Positions 1-6,312 of a DNA stretch of 7,004 nucleotides are shown in pieces (position 1 is the stretch's first letter; every line of letters begins with the position of its first letter). Made by a program: the position numbers and the translations under genes. Location of the stretch: assembly GCA_041493035.1 (NCBI GenBank), contig JBGPYB010000203.1, positions 1 through 7,004 on the forward strand, given 5' to 3'. The notes beneath the pieces were generated by a model. It saw only the letters and a program-made list of their open reading frames with translations, was not told the origin of the DNA and did not search any database. This DNA is from JBGPYB01 sp041493035 (GTDB taxonomy: Bacteria > Acidobacteriota > Vicinamibacteria > Fen-336).

Positions 1-354
1 CTGGGTCTGGCGTATCGGGTGATGCTTCTTTCCACCGGAGACATGGGCTTCGCGTCGGCCAAGACCTATGACATCGAGGTCTGGCTCCCCGGGCAGAGCG
101 CCTACCGGGAGATCTCGTCTTGTTCGAACTGCACCGACTTCCAGGCTCGGCGTGCCAACCTTCGGTATCGGGCCGAGGCCAAATCCAAGCCCCGATTCGT
201 CCACACCCTCAACGGAAGCGGCCTGGCCGTGGGCCGGACGCTCATCGCGGTTCTGGAAAACTACCAGCAAGCCGACGGGTCGGTTGTGATCCCGGAGGCG
301 CTCCGCCCATACATAGGGGGCCTCGAACGGATCACAGCGGAAACGGGCCGTTGA
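1..354 (+). CDS. serS: Serine--tRNA ligase, C-terminal part (5' end outside window)
   Basis: C-terminal 117 residues of seryl-tRNA synthetase, which charges tRNA(Ser) with serine in the cytoplasm using ATP. The frame is open from base 1 and ends at TGA 352-354, so the N-terminal coiled-coil arm and the class II motifs 1 and 2 lie off the left edge. Visible family landmarks are the GDMGFASAKTYDIEVWLP block (residues 13-30 of the fragment), YREISSCSNCTDFQARR (35-51), and class II motif 3, HTLNGSGLAVGRTLIAVLE (68-86), with the arginine that contacts ATP. The tail VIPEALRPYIGG is typical of the end of SerRS. This is the only plus-strand gene. It converges on the kinase gene with 10 bp between the stop codons and no poly-U terminator between them. 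The identification is very secure; only its truncation by the window edge is unusual. Confidence 0.96.
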   Translation: MGLAYRVMLLSTGDMGFASAKTYDIEVWLPGQSAYREISSCSNCTDFQARRANLRYRAEAKSKPRFVHTLNGSGLAVGRTLIAVLENYQQADGSVVIPEALRPYIGGLERITAETGR

Positions 355-386
355 CTTCCGGTCCCTATTTGAACTCGAACCGGAAG
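355..386. repeat. Perfect 8-bp inverted repeat at the serS/kinase convergent junction
   Basis: CTTCCGGT at 355-362 is mirrored by ACCGGAAG at 379-386 with a 16-nt loop. It begins directly after the serS stop and covers the last codons and stop of the kinase gene. It could fold in transcripts from either strand. Neither side is followed by a T tract, so it does not meet the criteria for an intrinsic terminator. A role in ending or protecting the two converging mRNAs is only a guess. Confidence 0.4.
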
Positions 387-2242
387 CGGGTGCGCTGGAC
401 GACCTTGACGCGGACACCGTCCTTGGTCGCAGGCGCGTAGCGCCAGCGGTGGACCGCCTCGAGGCAGGCGCGGTCGAGTGCGGCTCCGGCAGACTCGACG
501 ATCCGGGGTTCTTGCACGGCTCCGTCCTCGGTGACCGTGAACTCCACGATGGCGCTGCTGGATTTCAGGCCCGCTCTCGACGAAGGAAGGCGCGGACTCT
601 CACCGGAGATCTTCTTGGGCGGGGTCACGTCGTCCGTCAGGGGAATGAGATCGCCAGTCTTCACTCGCGCGGCCGGCGGCGGCGAAGGGAGCGCGACGGG
701 AATCGGCTCGAGCTTCGCGAGCAGGCTTTCCGTGGCTCCGTTCCGGAGCGTCACATCCCCACGCCAGGGCAGGAAGCCGTCCTTTTCGACGACTACTGCC
801 ACGAAACCGGGGGGAAGCTGGATCCGAAGGGGCGTCGAGCCCTGCGCCTTTCGGCCGAGACTCACTCGGGCTCTTGTGGGATCGGACGTCACTGAGAGGG
901 TCGCGATCGCCGGAGCGACAGTGATGGGCGCAGTTGCCCCGGTGGCCGCCGGCGGCAGACTCTCCGCTGTGGGCGGGGGCGCCGACGGGGCGCTCTCGGT
1001 TGACGGGGATTCCGAGGGCATCGGCAGAACAGCCTCGCTGCGCGACTGGAGGAAGTGGCGGCTGAGCAGATAGGCTGCGACGAGGGCAACCGCTAGAAGC
1101 GTTCCGCACCCGAGGGCGATTCCCGCGGCGAGACCGCTGCGCCGGGGACGAGGGGGCGGCGCGGGCGGCTTCGCAACAGGGCTCGTGCGATCCCCAGGGG
1201 CTTCGGGAATCAAGGTCGGAGGCGAGGATGACGTCGCGGCGTTGGCAGCGGGGGCCGCCATGACGATGGTGGCCTCACCGGCCGAAAGGGGATCCGGTGG
1301 CGGGGCCTTGGGCTCGATGCCCTTCGCTTCCTTCGCCGCCGCTAGTGCCACTTCGCGGACGGCGTGGCCCTCGTGGACGGTTTCGGCGTCCACCGAGACC
1401 TCCGGAACGGGCGCCGCGATGGTCGGGTCACGGTCAGGCCACCGCTTCAGGACGAGCGCGTCGGCGAAAGCCCCGGCCGTGGGATAGCGGGCCGCGGGAT
1501 CCTTCGCCAACACCTTCGCGAAGATCTCGTCGTAGTCGGGGGGAAGGCTCAGATTCAGTGTGCGAACCGGTTTGGGCGTGCTCTGAACGATGCTGTGGAT
1601 GATCGAGCTGATGGAGGCGCCACCGAAGGGACGGTCCCCCGCCATGAGCTCATAGGCCACGACGCCCAAGCTGAAGACGTCGCTACAGGGTGTGGCGGAG
1701 CGCCCCAGGACAACTTCCGGCGCCATATACGACGCGGATCCGAGGATCTCGCCCGCTGTGGTCAGGGTCGACGAATCGATCCGCGCGAGGCCGAAGTCCA
1801 TCACCTTCACGGCGCCGCCAGGCTCGATCATGAGGTTGGCGGGCTTGACGTCACGATGGGTGATCCCCTGGCCGTGCGCGTAATCGAGGGCGGCTGCGGC
1901 CTGGCCTACGATGTTGAGAACCGAGGAAAGGCGCTGCTTCAAGTGGGCCCGCATGAGGGCGGCCAAGGTCTGGCCCTCGATGAACTCCATCACGATGAAG
2001 TTGGGACCGAGATCGAAGATCTTGACGATGCCGGGGTGACTGAGGCGCCCGGCCACTTCGGCCTCTCGCTTGAACCGCTCGAAGTACTCCCCGGCCTCGA
2101 CACCGACGGACGCCAGGTACTTCTCGTTGATGACCTTGATGGCGATGGTGCGGCCGATGAGCGGATCGGTGGCTCGGTAGACCACGCCCATCGCGCCGCG
2201 CCCGAGCTCTTCCACGATCTTGTAACGGCCGAAGCTCTGCAC
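365..2242 (-). CDS. Membrane Ser/Thr protein kinase with PEGA and TonB-like C-terminal domains
   Basis: A 625-residue Hanks-type (PknB-like) kinase that would phosphorylate Ser/Thr on unknown cytoplasmic targets. The kinase domain spans about 5-268: glycine loop GRGAMG (14-19), catalytic lysine K36 in AIKV, catalytic loop HRDVKPAN (129-136), DFG (149-151), an activation loop rich in Ser/Thr, and APE (174-176). All key residues are present, so it should be active. The β4-β5 turn (FDLGPNFIVMEF, 76-87) is shorter than usual. A Pro/Ala-rich linker (about 270-365) leads to RPRR and one membrane helix (about 370-394), predicting an outside C-terminus. Outside follow a Ser/Pro-rich spacer (401-440), a PEGA domain (about 447-513) and a TonB-C-like domain (about 550-625, with ALDRACLEAVHRWRYAP). 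I chose GTG at 2242: it lies 13 nt past the queA stop, has AAGG 5 nt upstream, and the kinase fold begins at once. ATG 2275 overlaps queA, lacks a ribosome site and adds only low-complexity MPCCCC. Substrate and ligand cannot be read from sequence. Confidence 0.93.
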   Translation of the reverse strand: MQSFGRYKIVEELGRGAMGVVYRATDPLIGRTIAIKVINEKYLASVGVEAGEYFERFKREAEVAGRLSHPGIVKIFDLGPNFIVMEFIEGQTLAALMRAHLKQRLSSVLNIVGQAAAALDYAHGQGITHRDVKPANLMIEPGGAVKVMDFGLARIDSSTLTTAGEILGSASYMAPEVVLGRSATPCSDVFSLGVVAYELMAGDRPFGGASISSIIHSIVQSTPKPVRTLNLSLPPDYDEIFAKVLAKDPAARYPTAGAFADALVLKRWPDRDPTIAAPVPEVSVDAETVHEGHAVREVALAAAKEAKGIEPKAPPPDPLSAGEATIVMAAPAANAATSSSPPTLIPEAPGDRTSPVAKPPAPPPRPRRSGLAAGIALGCGTLLAVALVAAYLLSRHFLQSRSEAVLPMPSESPSTESAPSAPPPTAESLPPAATGATAPITVAPAIATLSVTSDPTRARVSLGRKAQGSTPLRIQLPPGFVAVVVEKDGFLPWRGDVTLRNGATESLLAKLEPIPVALPSPPPAARVKTGDLIPLTDDVTPPKKISGESPRLPSSRAGLKSSSAIVEFTVTEDGAVQEPRIVESAGAALDRACLEAVHRWRYAPATKDGVRVKVVQRTRFRFEFK

Positions 2243-2247
2243 GGTGG

Positions 2248-2251
2248 CCTT
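2248..2251 (-). promoter_or_regulatory. Ribosome binding site deciding the kinase GTG start
   Basis: The message reads TTAAGG, then 5 nt, then GTG (2242). The alternative in-frame ATG at 2275 has no purine-rich sequence before it. This supports the GTG start and suggests translation coupled to queA, whose stop lies only a few bases upstream. Confidence 0.55.
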
Positions 2252-2255
2252 AATC

Positions 2256-3296
2256 CTACAGCAGCAACATGGCATCGCCGTAGCTGAAGAAGCGGTAGCC
2301 TCGGGAGACGGCTTCTTGATAGGCCTGCAGAACCCGCTCCCGTCCCGCAAAGGCGGCGACGAGAAGGAGAAGGGAGGAACGGGGCATGTGGAAGTTGGTT
2401 ACGAGGGCGTCGACGACCCCGAAGACGAACCCGGGAAGGATGACCTGTCCGGTGTTTCCCGAACCTGCGAGTACGGTCCGGTCGGGACGAGACGCGGTCT
2501 CGAGGGCGCGGACGGTGGTCGTTCCCACGGCGACGACTCGACTGCCCCGCGCCCTGGCTTGCCGGACCGCAGCGGCGGTGGCCTCCGGGATGACGAATGA
2601 CTCGGGATCGACCCGGTGGTCCTCGACGCGGGGGGTCTTGACCGGACGGAAAGTGCCGGGACCGACGTGGAGAACAAGCTCGGCGCAGTGAATGCCCTTG
2701 TCCCTGAGACGCTGAAGGAGGGCCGTCGTAAAGTGGAGACCGGCGGTGGGCGCGGCCACACTGCCGTCCTCTCGCGCGTAGACGGTCTGATAGCGATCGC
2801 GGTCGGCGGGACGGTCGGCGCGTTGGACGTAGGCGGGGAGCGGCGTGTGACCGGCCCGCTGAAGGGCCGCTGGAATGTCTCCGGTCTGAGGCGCCTCCAA
2901 CTGGACGCGGCGACGCGCGTCGGCGCCGAGCGAGCCGGAGGTGATCGTCACGGAAAGGTCGTCATCGACCTGAACGATGTCGCCGACGCGCAGCCGCCGG
3001 CCCGGGCGTGTAAGAGCTTCCCACGCGCCGGGGGAGGGGAGGGGACGGACGAGCAAGATCTCGGCGGCGCCCCCGTTCTTGCGGCGCCCGAGGAGCCGCG
3101 CCGGAATGACTCGGCTGCGGTTGACGACCAGCAGATCCCCTGCGACCAGGAGCTCCGGGAGATCGCGGAAAGCGTGGTGAGAGGTGACGCCGCTCCTTCT
3201 TTCAAGGACCAAGAGGCGCGAGGCGTCGCGGTCGGCGAGAGGCTCTTGGGCGATTTGCTCCGGAGGGAGGTCGTAGGCGAAGTCAGCGATGTCCAT
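2256..3296 (-). CDS. queA: S-adenosylmethionine:tRNA ribosyltransferase-isomerase
   Basis: QueA transfers and isomerises the ribosyl part of S-adenosylmethionine onto 7-aminomethyl-7-deazaguanine in the wobble position of tRNAs for Asp, Asn, His and Tyr, giving epoxyqueuosine. The 346 residues match the usual family length of about 340-360. Visible family blocks are DFAYDLPPEQIAQEP (5-19), VVNRSRVIPARLLG (57-70), YQTVYAREDGSVAAPTAGLHFT (from 169), VGPGTFRPV (211-219), GTTTVRALE (258-266), DALVTNFHMPRSSLLLLVAAF (from 296) and FFSYGDAML near the end. ATG 3296 places the conserved N-terminus correctly, although the 39-nt spacer after ruvB ends C-rich and carries no Shine-Dalgarno sequence. It sits between ruvB and the kinase. 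Position 282-290 reads TGQVILPGF where many homologues have T-D-hydrophobic-hydrophobic-x-PGY, a mild variation. No tgt gene follows, although tgt accompanies queA in many genomes. Confidence 0.97.
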   Translation of the reverse strand: MDIADFAYDLPPEQIAQEPLADRDASRLLVLERRSGVTSHHAFRDLPELLVAGDLLVVNRSRVIPARLLGRRKNGGAAEILLVRPLPSPGAWEALTRPGRRLRVGDIVQVDDDLSVTITSGSLGADARRRVQLEAPQTGDIPAALQRAGHTPLPAYVQRADRPADRDRYQTVYAREDGSVAAPTAGLHFTTALLQRLRDKGIHCAELVLHVGPGTFRPVKTPRVEDHRVDPESFVIPEATAAAVRQARARGSRVVAVGTTTVRALETASRPDRTVLAGSGNTGQVILPGFVFGVVDALVTNFHMPRSSLLLLVAAFAGRERVLQAYQEAVSRGYRFFSYGDAMLLL

Positions 3297-3303
3297 GGAG
3301 TGG

Positions 3304-3372
3304 GGCGCGGGCTCGGGATCGTACGGACAGGGCGATCAGAAGAGCTTCTTCTGTCCAGGCGCGGGCTCGGGA
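3304..3372. repeat. 15-bp direct repeat across the ruvB stop codon
   Basis: GGCGCGGGCTCGGGA occurs at 3304-3318 and again at 3358-3372, an offset of 54 bp. One copy is in the ruvB-queA spacer and the other in the last codons of ruvB, encoding part of the PEPAPGQ tail. The sequence between them does not align well, so this is either a decayed short tandem duplication or a coincidence in GC-rich DNA. Confidence 0.4.
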
Positions 3373-4364
3373 GGGACGCGGCCGAAATGCTCGTAGGCCC
3401 TGCGCGTGGCCGTCCGGCCGCGTGGGGTGCGGTCGAGAAAGCCGATCTGGAGGAGGTAGGGCTCGTAGATGTCCTCGATGGCGTCGGTCTCTTCGCTTAT
3501 GGCCGCGGCGAGGGCGTTCACGCCCACGGGGCCGCCGGAAAATTTGTCGATGATGGTGAGAAGAAGCTTCCGGTCGGTTTCGTCGAAACCGTGAGCGTCG
3601 ACTTCGAGAAGAGTCAGGGCGTCGCGGGCCACGGGTGCTGTGATGACACCGGCGGCGCGGACCTGGGCGAAGTCCCGAACGCGACGGAGGAGGCGGTTCG
3701 CGATGCGGGGGGTCCCCCGGCTGCGGGCGGCGATCTCGCGAGCGCCCTCGGGATCGAGAGGGACGCCCAGGATCCTGGCGGAGCGGGTAACGATGAACTC
3801 GAGATCGATGGCGGAGTAGAAGTCCAGCCGATGGACGATTCCGAAGCGGCCTCTAAGAGGGGCGGTCAAGAGGCCGGCGCGAGTCGTGGCGCCGACGAGG
3901 GTGAAGGGTTTGAGGGGAATCTTCATCGATCGGGCGCCCGGGCCGCTGCCGATCATCAGGTCGAGGGTGGCGTCTTCGAGGGCGGGATACAGGATCTCCT
4001 CGACCTTCACGTCGAGGCGGTGGATCTCGTCGACGAAGAGGACCTCGCGAGCTTCGAGAGCGGTCAGCAGCGCCGCGAGGTCCCCGGCGCGCTCGATGAT
4101 CGGTCCCGCGGTGGCCTTGATCGATGCCCCGAGCTCCGAGGCGATGACATGGGCGAGGCTCGTCTTCCCGACGCCCGGAGGGCCGAAGAGAAGGACGTGG
4201 TCGAGGGCCTCGCCACGGCGCCGGGCCGCGTCAATCGCCACCCGCAGGTTCTCGATGACCGGGCGTTGTCCCACGTATTCCTCGAGGCTGCGAGGCCGCA
4301 GGGATTGGTCGAAACCAAGGTCGTCGTCGACCGGACGAGCCGACACGAGGCGGGGATCGGTCAA
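3336..4364 (-). CDS. ruvB: Holliday junction branch migration ATPase RuvB
   Basis: RuvB is the hexameric AAA+ motor that, loaded by RuvA, drives branch migration of Holliday junctions in recombinational repair. The 342 residues match the family. Visible elements are SLRPRSLEEYVGQ (21-33), Walker A GPPGVGKTS (61-69, Lys67), Walker B LFVDEIH (109-115), sensor 1 GATTRAG (158-164), the arginine-finger region LRGRFG (170-175), the sensor 2 region GTPRIANRLLRRVRDFA (217-233), and a winged-helix DNA-binding domain from about 263 including GGPVGVNALA and PYLLQIGFLDRTPRGR. The start is TTG 4364, giving MTDPRLVSARPVDDD. It is 10 bp after the ruvA stop and preceded by GAGG with 8-nt spacing. No upstream ATG fits. 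The C-terminal tail PPEPAPGQKKLF is ordinary for the family. Function is secure. Confidence 0.98.
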   Translation of the reverse strand: MTDPRLVSARPVDDDLGFDQSLRPRSLEEYVGQRPVIENLRVAIDAARRRGEALDHVLLFGPPGVGKTSLAHVIASELGASIKATAGPIIERAGDLAALLTALEAREVLFVDEIHRLDVKVEEILYPALEDATLDLMIGSGPGARSMKIPLKPFTLVGATTRAGLLTAPLRGRFGIVHRLDFYSAIDLEFIVTRSARILGVPLDPEGAREIAARSRGTPRIANRLLRRVRDFAQVRAAGVITAPVARDALTLLEVDAHGFDETDRKLLLTIIDKFSGGPVGVNALAAAISEETDAIEDIYEPYLLQIGFLDRTPRGRTATRRAYEHFGRVPPEPAPGQKKLF

Positions 4365-4372
4365 GCGGCTGC

Positions 4373-4377
4373 CCTCA
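4373..4377 (-). promoter_or_regulatory. ruvB ribosome binding site overlapping the ruvA stop codon
   Basis: The message reads TGAGG, where TGA is the ruvA stop and GAGG is the Shine-Dalgarno sequence, followed by 8 nt and the TTG start of ruvB. A terminating ruvA ribosome would sit on the ruvB site, which fits translational coupling and balanced RuvA:RuvB synthesis. Confidence 0.6.
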
Positions 4378-4971
4378 TCGACCTGAGAGTATGCGCAGGG
4401 AGAGCCTCAGAAGGTCCTCGAAGCGACCGTGGTCGTCCTCACGCAGAGCGCGGTCCACGCCCTTTTCCGCCTCCCCCCGTGAGTAGCCGAGGTTCGCAAG
4501 GGCGGAGAGGAGATCCTCCTTCACGGGGGGTGCGCTTGTGGCTGGGGCGGACGCGGTGGCCGCGCTGAGGGAAGGGAGTTTGTCCTTGAGCTCGAGGACC
4601 AGGCGTTCTGCCGTCTTCTTCCCAACCCCCGGCGTGCGTGTGAGACGAGGAATGTCCCCAGTGCGCAGCGCGTCGATGAGGTCGGGGGCCTCGATTCCCG
4701 AGAGGATGTTCAGGGCGAGCTTCGGTCCGATGCCCGCAACGCCGATGAGACGCTCGAAGAGGGAGCGTTCCCCGTGGCTCTCGAAACCGAAAAGGGAGAG
4801 GGCATCCTCGCGGACGTGAGTATGGATGAGGAGGCTGACGGGTGTCCCTTCGTCTCCCAGACGGTAGAAAGTCGAGACTGGGATGAAGACCCGGTAGCCC
4901 ACTCCCTGAACGTCGACGATAGCCTCCTGCGGGCTTTTCCGCAGAAGACGCCCCGAGAGGTGGGCGATCAC
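4375..4971 (-). CDS. ruvA: Holliday junction DNA-binding subunit RuvA
   Basis: RuvA tetramers bind four-way junctions in open square form and load RuvB rings on opposite arms. The 198 residues match the usual 190-205. Domain I is an OB fold (1 to about 63) with the acidic pin residues E55 and D56, which sit where they do in E. coli RuvA. Domain II has two helix-hairpin-helix motifs, GVAGIGPKLA (77-86) and TPGVGKKTA (113-121), followed by ERLVLELKDKL. A Ser/Ala/Pro-rich flexible linker (about 134-149) precedes domain III (150-198, with EDLLSALANLGYSRGEAEK), which contacts RuvB. The start is GTG 4971, placing the conserved MIAHLSGRL at the N-terminus; it overlaps the ruvC stop by 4 bases (GTGA). 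No clear Shine-Dalgarno sequence precedes it, so expression probably depends on coupling to ruvC. Confidence 0.97.
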   Translation of the reverse strand: MIAHLSGRLLRKSPQEAIVDVQGVGYRVFIPVSTFYRLGDEGTPVSLLIHTHVREDALSLFGFESHGERSLFERLIGVAGIGPKLALNILSGIEAPDLIDALRTGDIPRLTRTPGVGKKTAERLVLELKDKLPSLSAATASAPATSAPPVKEDLLSALANLGYSRGEAEKGVDRALREDDHGRFEDLLRLSLRILSGR

Positions 4972-5477
4972 GCGGTGGGCCGGCGGTGGCGCAGGAGGAC
5001 CTCGGGGACGCTCCCCTGGTGGGCCAGGCAGAGCGCCACCGCCAGCGCGTCGGCCGCGTCCCCCGCGGGGGTGTTGTGCGACAGCGAGAGGAGCCGGGAG
5101 ACCATGAGCGAAACCTGCGCCTTCTCAGCCCGGCCGTAGCCGGTGATCTGCGTCTTCACGGTGGCGGGTGAGAAGGCGTGGACGGGAAGGCCCGCCTCGG
5201 CGCCCGCGAGCAGGACGACTCCCCGGACATGCCCTAAGACCAGCGCCGAGCGGGCGTTGACGGCATGGAAGACATCCTCGACTGCGACGGCGGTCGGTTG
5301 GTATTGGGCGATCACTGCGGCGACGCCGTCGTGGATGAAGCGCAGGCGCTCAGAAAGATCACGGCGGGGCGGCGGGGCGATCACGCCGTGAGCGAGGAGC
5401 ATGTGGCGGCGTCCGTCGGTGTCAATCACCCCGTATCCCGTGCGAATGGAGCCGGGGTCGACGCCGAGGAGGATCAT
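4968..5477 (-). CDS. ruvC: Crossover junction endodeoxyribonuclease RuvC
   Basis: RuvC is the dimeric, Mg2+-dependent RNase H-fold resolvase that nicks Holliday junctions symmetrically, working with RuvAB. The four catalytic acids are visible: D7 in GVDPGS, E67 in VAVEDVF, and D140 and D143 in GDAADALA, with the same three-residue spacing of the last pair as in E. coli. Other family blocks are TGYGVI (13-18), NARSALVLGHVRG (74-86) and SPATVKTQITGYGRAEKAQV (103-122). I chose ATG 5477, giving 169 residues, close to E. coli's 173 and starting directly with MILLGVDPG. The frame stays open 26 codons further, but that extension overlaps the end of yebC and is not conserved-looking. The 20-bp gap to yebC is C-rich and lacks a Shine-Dalgarno sequence. 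It overlaps ruvA by 4 bp. Confidence 0.97.
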   Translation of the reverse strand: MILLGVDPGSIRTGYGVIDTDGRRHMLLAHGVIAPPPRRDLSERLRFIHDGVAAVIAQYQPTAVAVEDVFHAVNARSALVLGHVRGVVLLAGAEAGLPVHAFSPATVKTQITGYGRAEKAQVSLMVSRLLSLSHNTPAGDAADALAVALCLAHQGSVPEVLLRHRRPTA

Positions 5478-5497
5478 GCCGGGAGGGTGAGACGGCC

Positions 5498-6253
5498 TCA
5501 GTGGGCTGCGGCCGCCTGCTCCATTTCCTTGTCGGACATCTCGAAGTTTGCCCACACGCTCTGGACGTCGTCGAGGTCCTCGAGGGCTTCCATGAGCTTC
5601 AGCATCTGCTGAGCCTTGGAGCCTTCCAAGGTCACGGTGGTGTCCGCGTATTTGCCGAGCGCCGCTTCATCGGGCTCGATACCGGCCTTCTTGATGGCGG
5701 CGAGCACTGGCTCATAGGTCGCCTGGGTGGTGTAGACCTCGAAGTGACCTCCCGACGACTGGATGTCGTCGGCACCGGCGTCGAGGGCGATCTCCATGAG
5801 CTTCTCTTCGCTGACCTTGTCCGACGCGATGGCAATGTAGCCCTTGGGCTTGAACATGTAGGCAACGCTCCCGGCCCCGCCCAGGTTGCCTCCGTTCTTC
5901 GAGAGGACGTGGCGAATCTCCGAGACTGTGCGGTTGCGATTGTCGGTAGTCCCCTCGACGAGCACGGCGACACCACCAGGACCGAATCCTTCCATGGTCA
6001 GCTCTTCGTACGTCGTCCCCTCGAGCTCGCCGGTCCCCTTTTGGATGGCGCGCTTGATGTTGTCGGCCGGCATGTTCGCTGCCTTGGCCTTTTCGAGGAC
6101 GGTCCGGAGGCGAGGATTGCTGTCGGGGTCGCCACCACCCACGCGGGCGGCGATCGTCATCTCGCGGATGATCTTCGTGAAGGTCTTCCCTCGCTTCGCG
6201 TCGAGGGCGCCCTTCTTGTGCTTGATGGAGGCCCACTTGGAGTGTCCAGACAT
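5498..6253 (-). CDS. yebC: YebC/TACO1-family translation and transcription regulatory protein
   Basis: A 251-residue YebC/PmpR/TACO1 protein. The family was long annotated as a DNA-binding transcriptional regulator. More recent work ties it to ribosomes and to relief of stalling, notably at polyproline. The signature N-terminus MSGHSKWASIKHKK is present, followed by KRGKTFTKIIREMTIAAR (20-37), ANMPADNIKRAIQKGTG (59-75), YEELTMEGFGPGGVAVLVE (82-100), TDNRNRT (103-109) and KNGGNLGGAGSVAYMF (119-134). The C-terminal part ends in VWANFEM and a short acidic/Ala tail. The start ATG 6253 is fixed by the conserved N-terminus and an AGGAG 6 nt upstream; an upstream 39-codon extension runs into the terminator and is not real. 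It is the first gene of the unit and lies 20 bp ahead of ruvC, the same neighbour as in E. coli and many other bacteria. Confidence 0.97.
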   Translation of the reverse strand: MSGHSKWASIKHKKGALDAKRGKTFTKIIREMTIAARVGGGDPDSNPRLRTVLEKAKAANMPADNIKRAIQKGTGELEGTTYEELTMEGFGPGGVAVLVEGTTDNRNRTVSEIRHVLSKNGGNLGGAGSVAYMFKPKGYIAIASDKVSEEKLMEIALDAGADDIQSSGGHFEVYTTQATYEPVLAAIKKAGIEPDEAALGKYADTTVTLEGSKAQQMLKLMEALEDLDDVQSVWANFEMSDKEMEQAAAAH

Positions 6254-6259
6254 TGTATT

Positions 6260-6264
6260 CTCCT
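6260..6264 (-). promoter_or_regulatory. Strong ribosome binding site of yebC
   Basis: AGGAG followed by AATACA and ATG, a near-ideal Shine-Dalgarno sequence and spacing. It is the best ribosome site in the operon and fixes the yebC start at 6253 rather than further upstream. Confidence 0.85.
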
Positions 6265-6282
6265 GCGCGTGCTCAACCCCGG

Positions 6283-6312
6283 AGTCTAGCACCGCACCCG
6301 TGGGCGGGGCAA
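6283..6312 (-). promoter_or_regulatory. Candidate sigma70-type promoter for the yebC-ruvCAB-queA-kinase unit
   Basis: On the minus strand a -35-like TTGCCC (6307-6312) is followed by 18 nt and a -10-like TAGACT (6283-6288), each matching 4 of 6 consensus bases. TGC directly before the -10 gives an extended -10. The predicted start would be near 6275, leaving a 5' leader of about 20-25 nt that contains the yebC ribosome site. The first two T of the -35 belong to the T tract of the upstream rRNA terminator. Because the terminator separates the rRNA genes from yebC, a promoter is needed in this 57-bp gap, which supports the call. There is no experimental support. Confidence 0.5.

Noticed and set aside
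342..352. Palindrome AACGGGCCGTT at the end of serS as terminator
   Set aside because: The stem is only 4-5 bp with a tiny loop, it overlaps the coding end, and no T tract follows.
1364..2287. Plus-strand open frame of 307 codons antisense to the kinase domain
   Set aside because: The opposite strand encodes an intact kinase with all catalytic motifs. The antisense product shows no family features.
2243..2350. Longer N-terminus for the kinase (TTG 2350 or ATG 2275)
   Set aside because: Both overlap queA, lack a ribosome site and add non-conserved residues, including a run of four cysteines produced by the CTG-rich end of queA in another frame.
2616..4568. Plus-strand open frame of 650 codons antisense to queA, ruvB and part of ruvA
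   Set aside because: It is a by-product of GC-rich codon use in well-identified minus-strand genes. The translation is low-complexity, rich in Gly/Arg/Glu/Asp, with no recognisable domain.
5478..5555. 26-codon N-terminal extension of RuvC
   Set aside because: It overlaps the yebC 3' end, and the family begins at the hydrophobic strand with the GVDPG motif, matching ATG 5477.
5501..6289. Plus-strand open frame of 262 codons antisense to yebC
   Set aside because: It is the mirror of the conserved yebC frame and has no ribosome site or recognisable domain.
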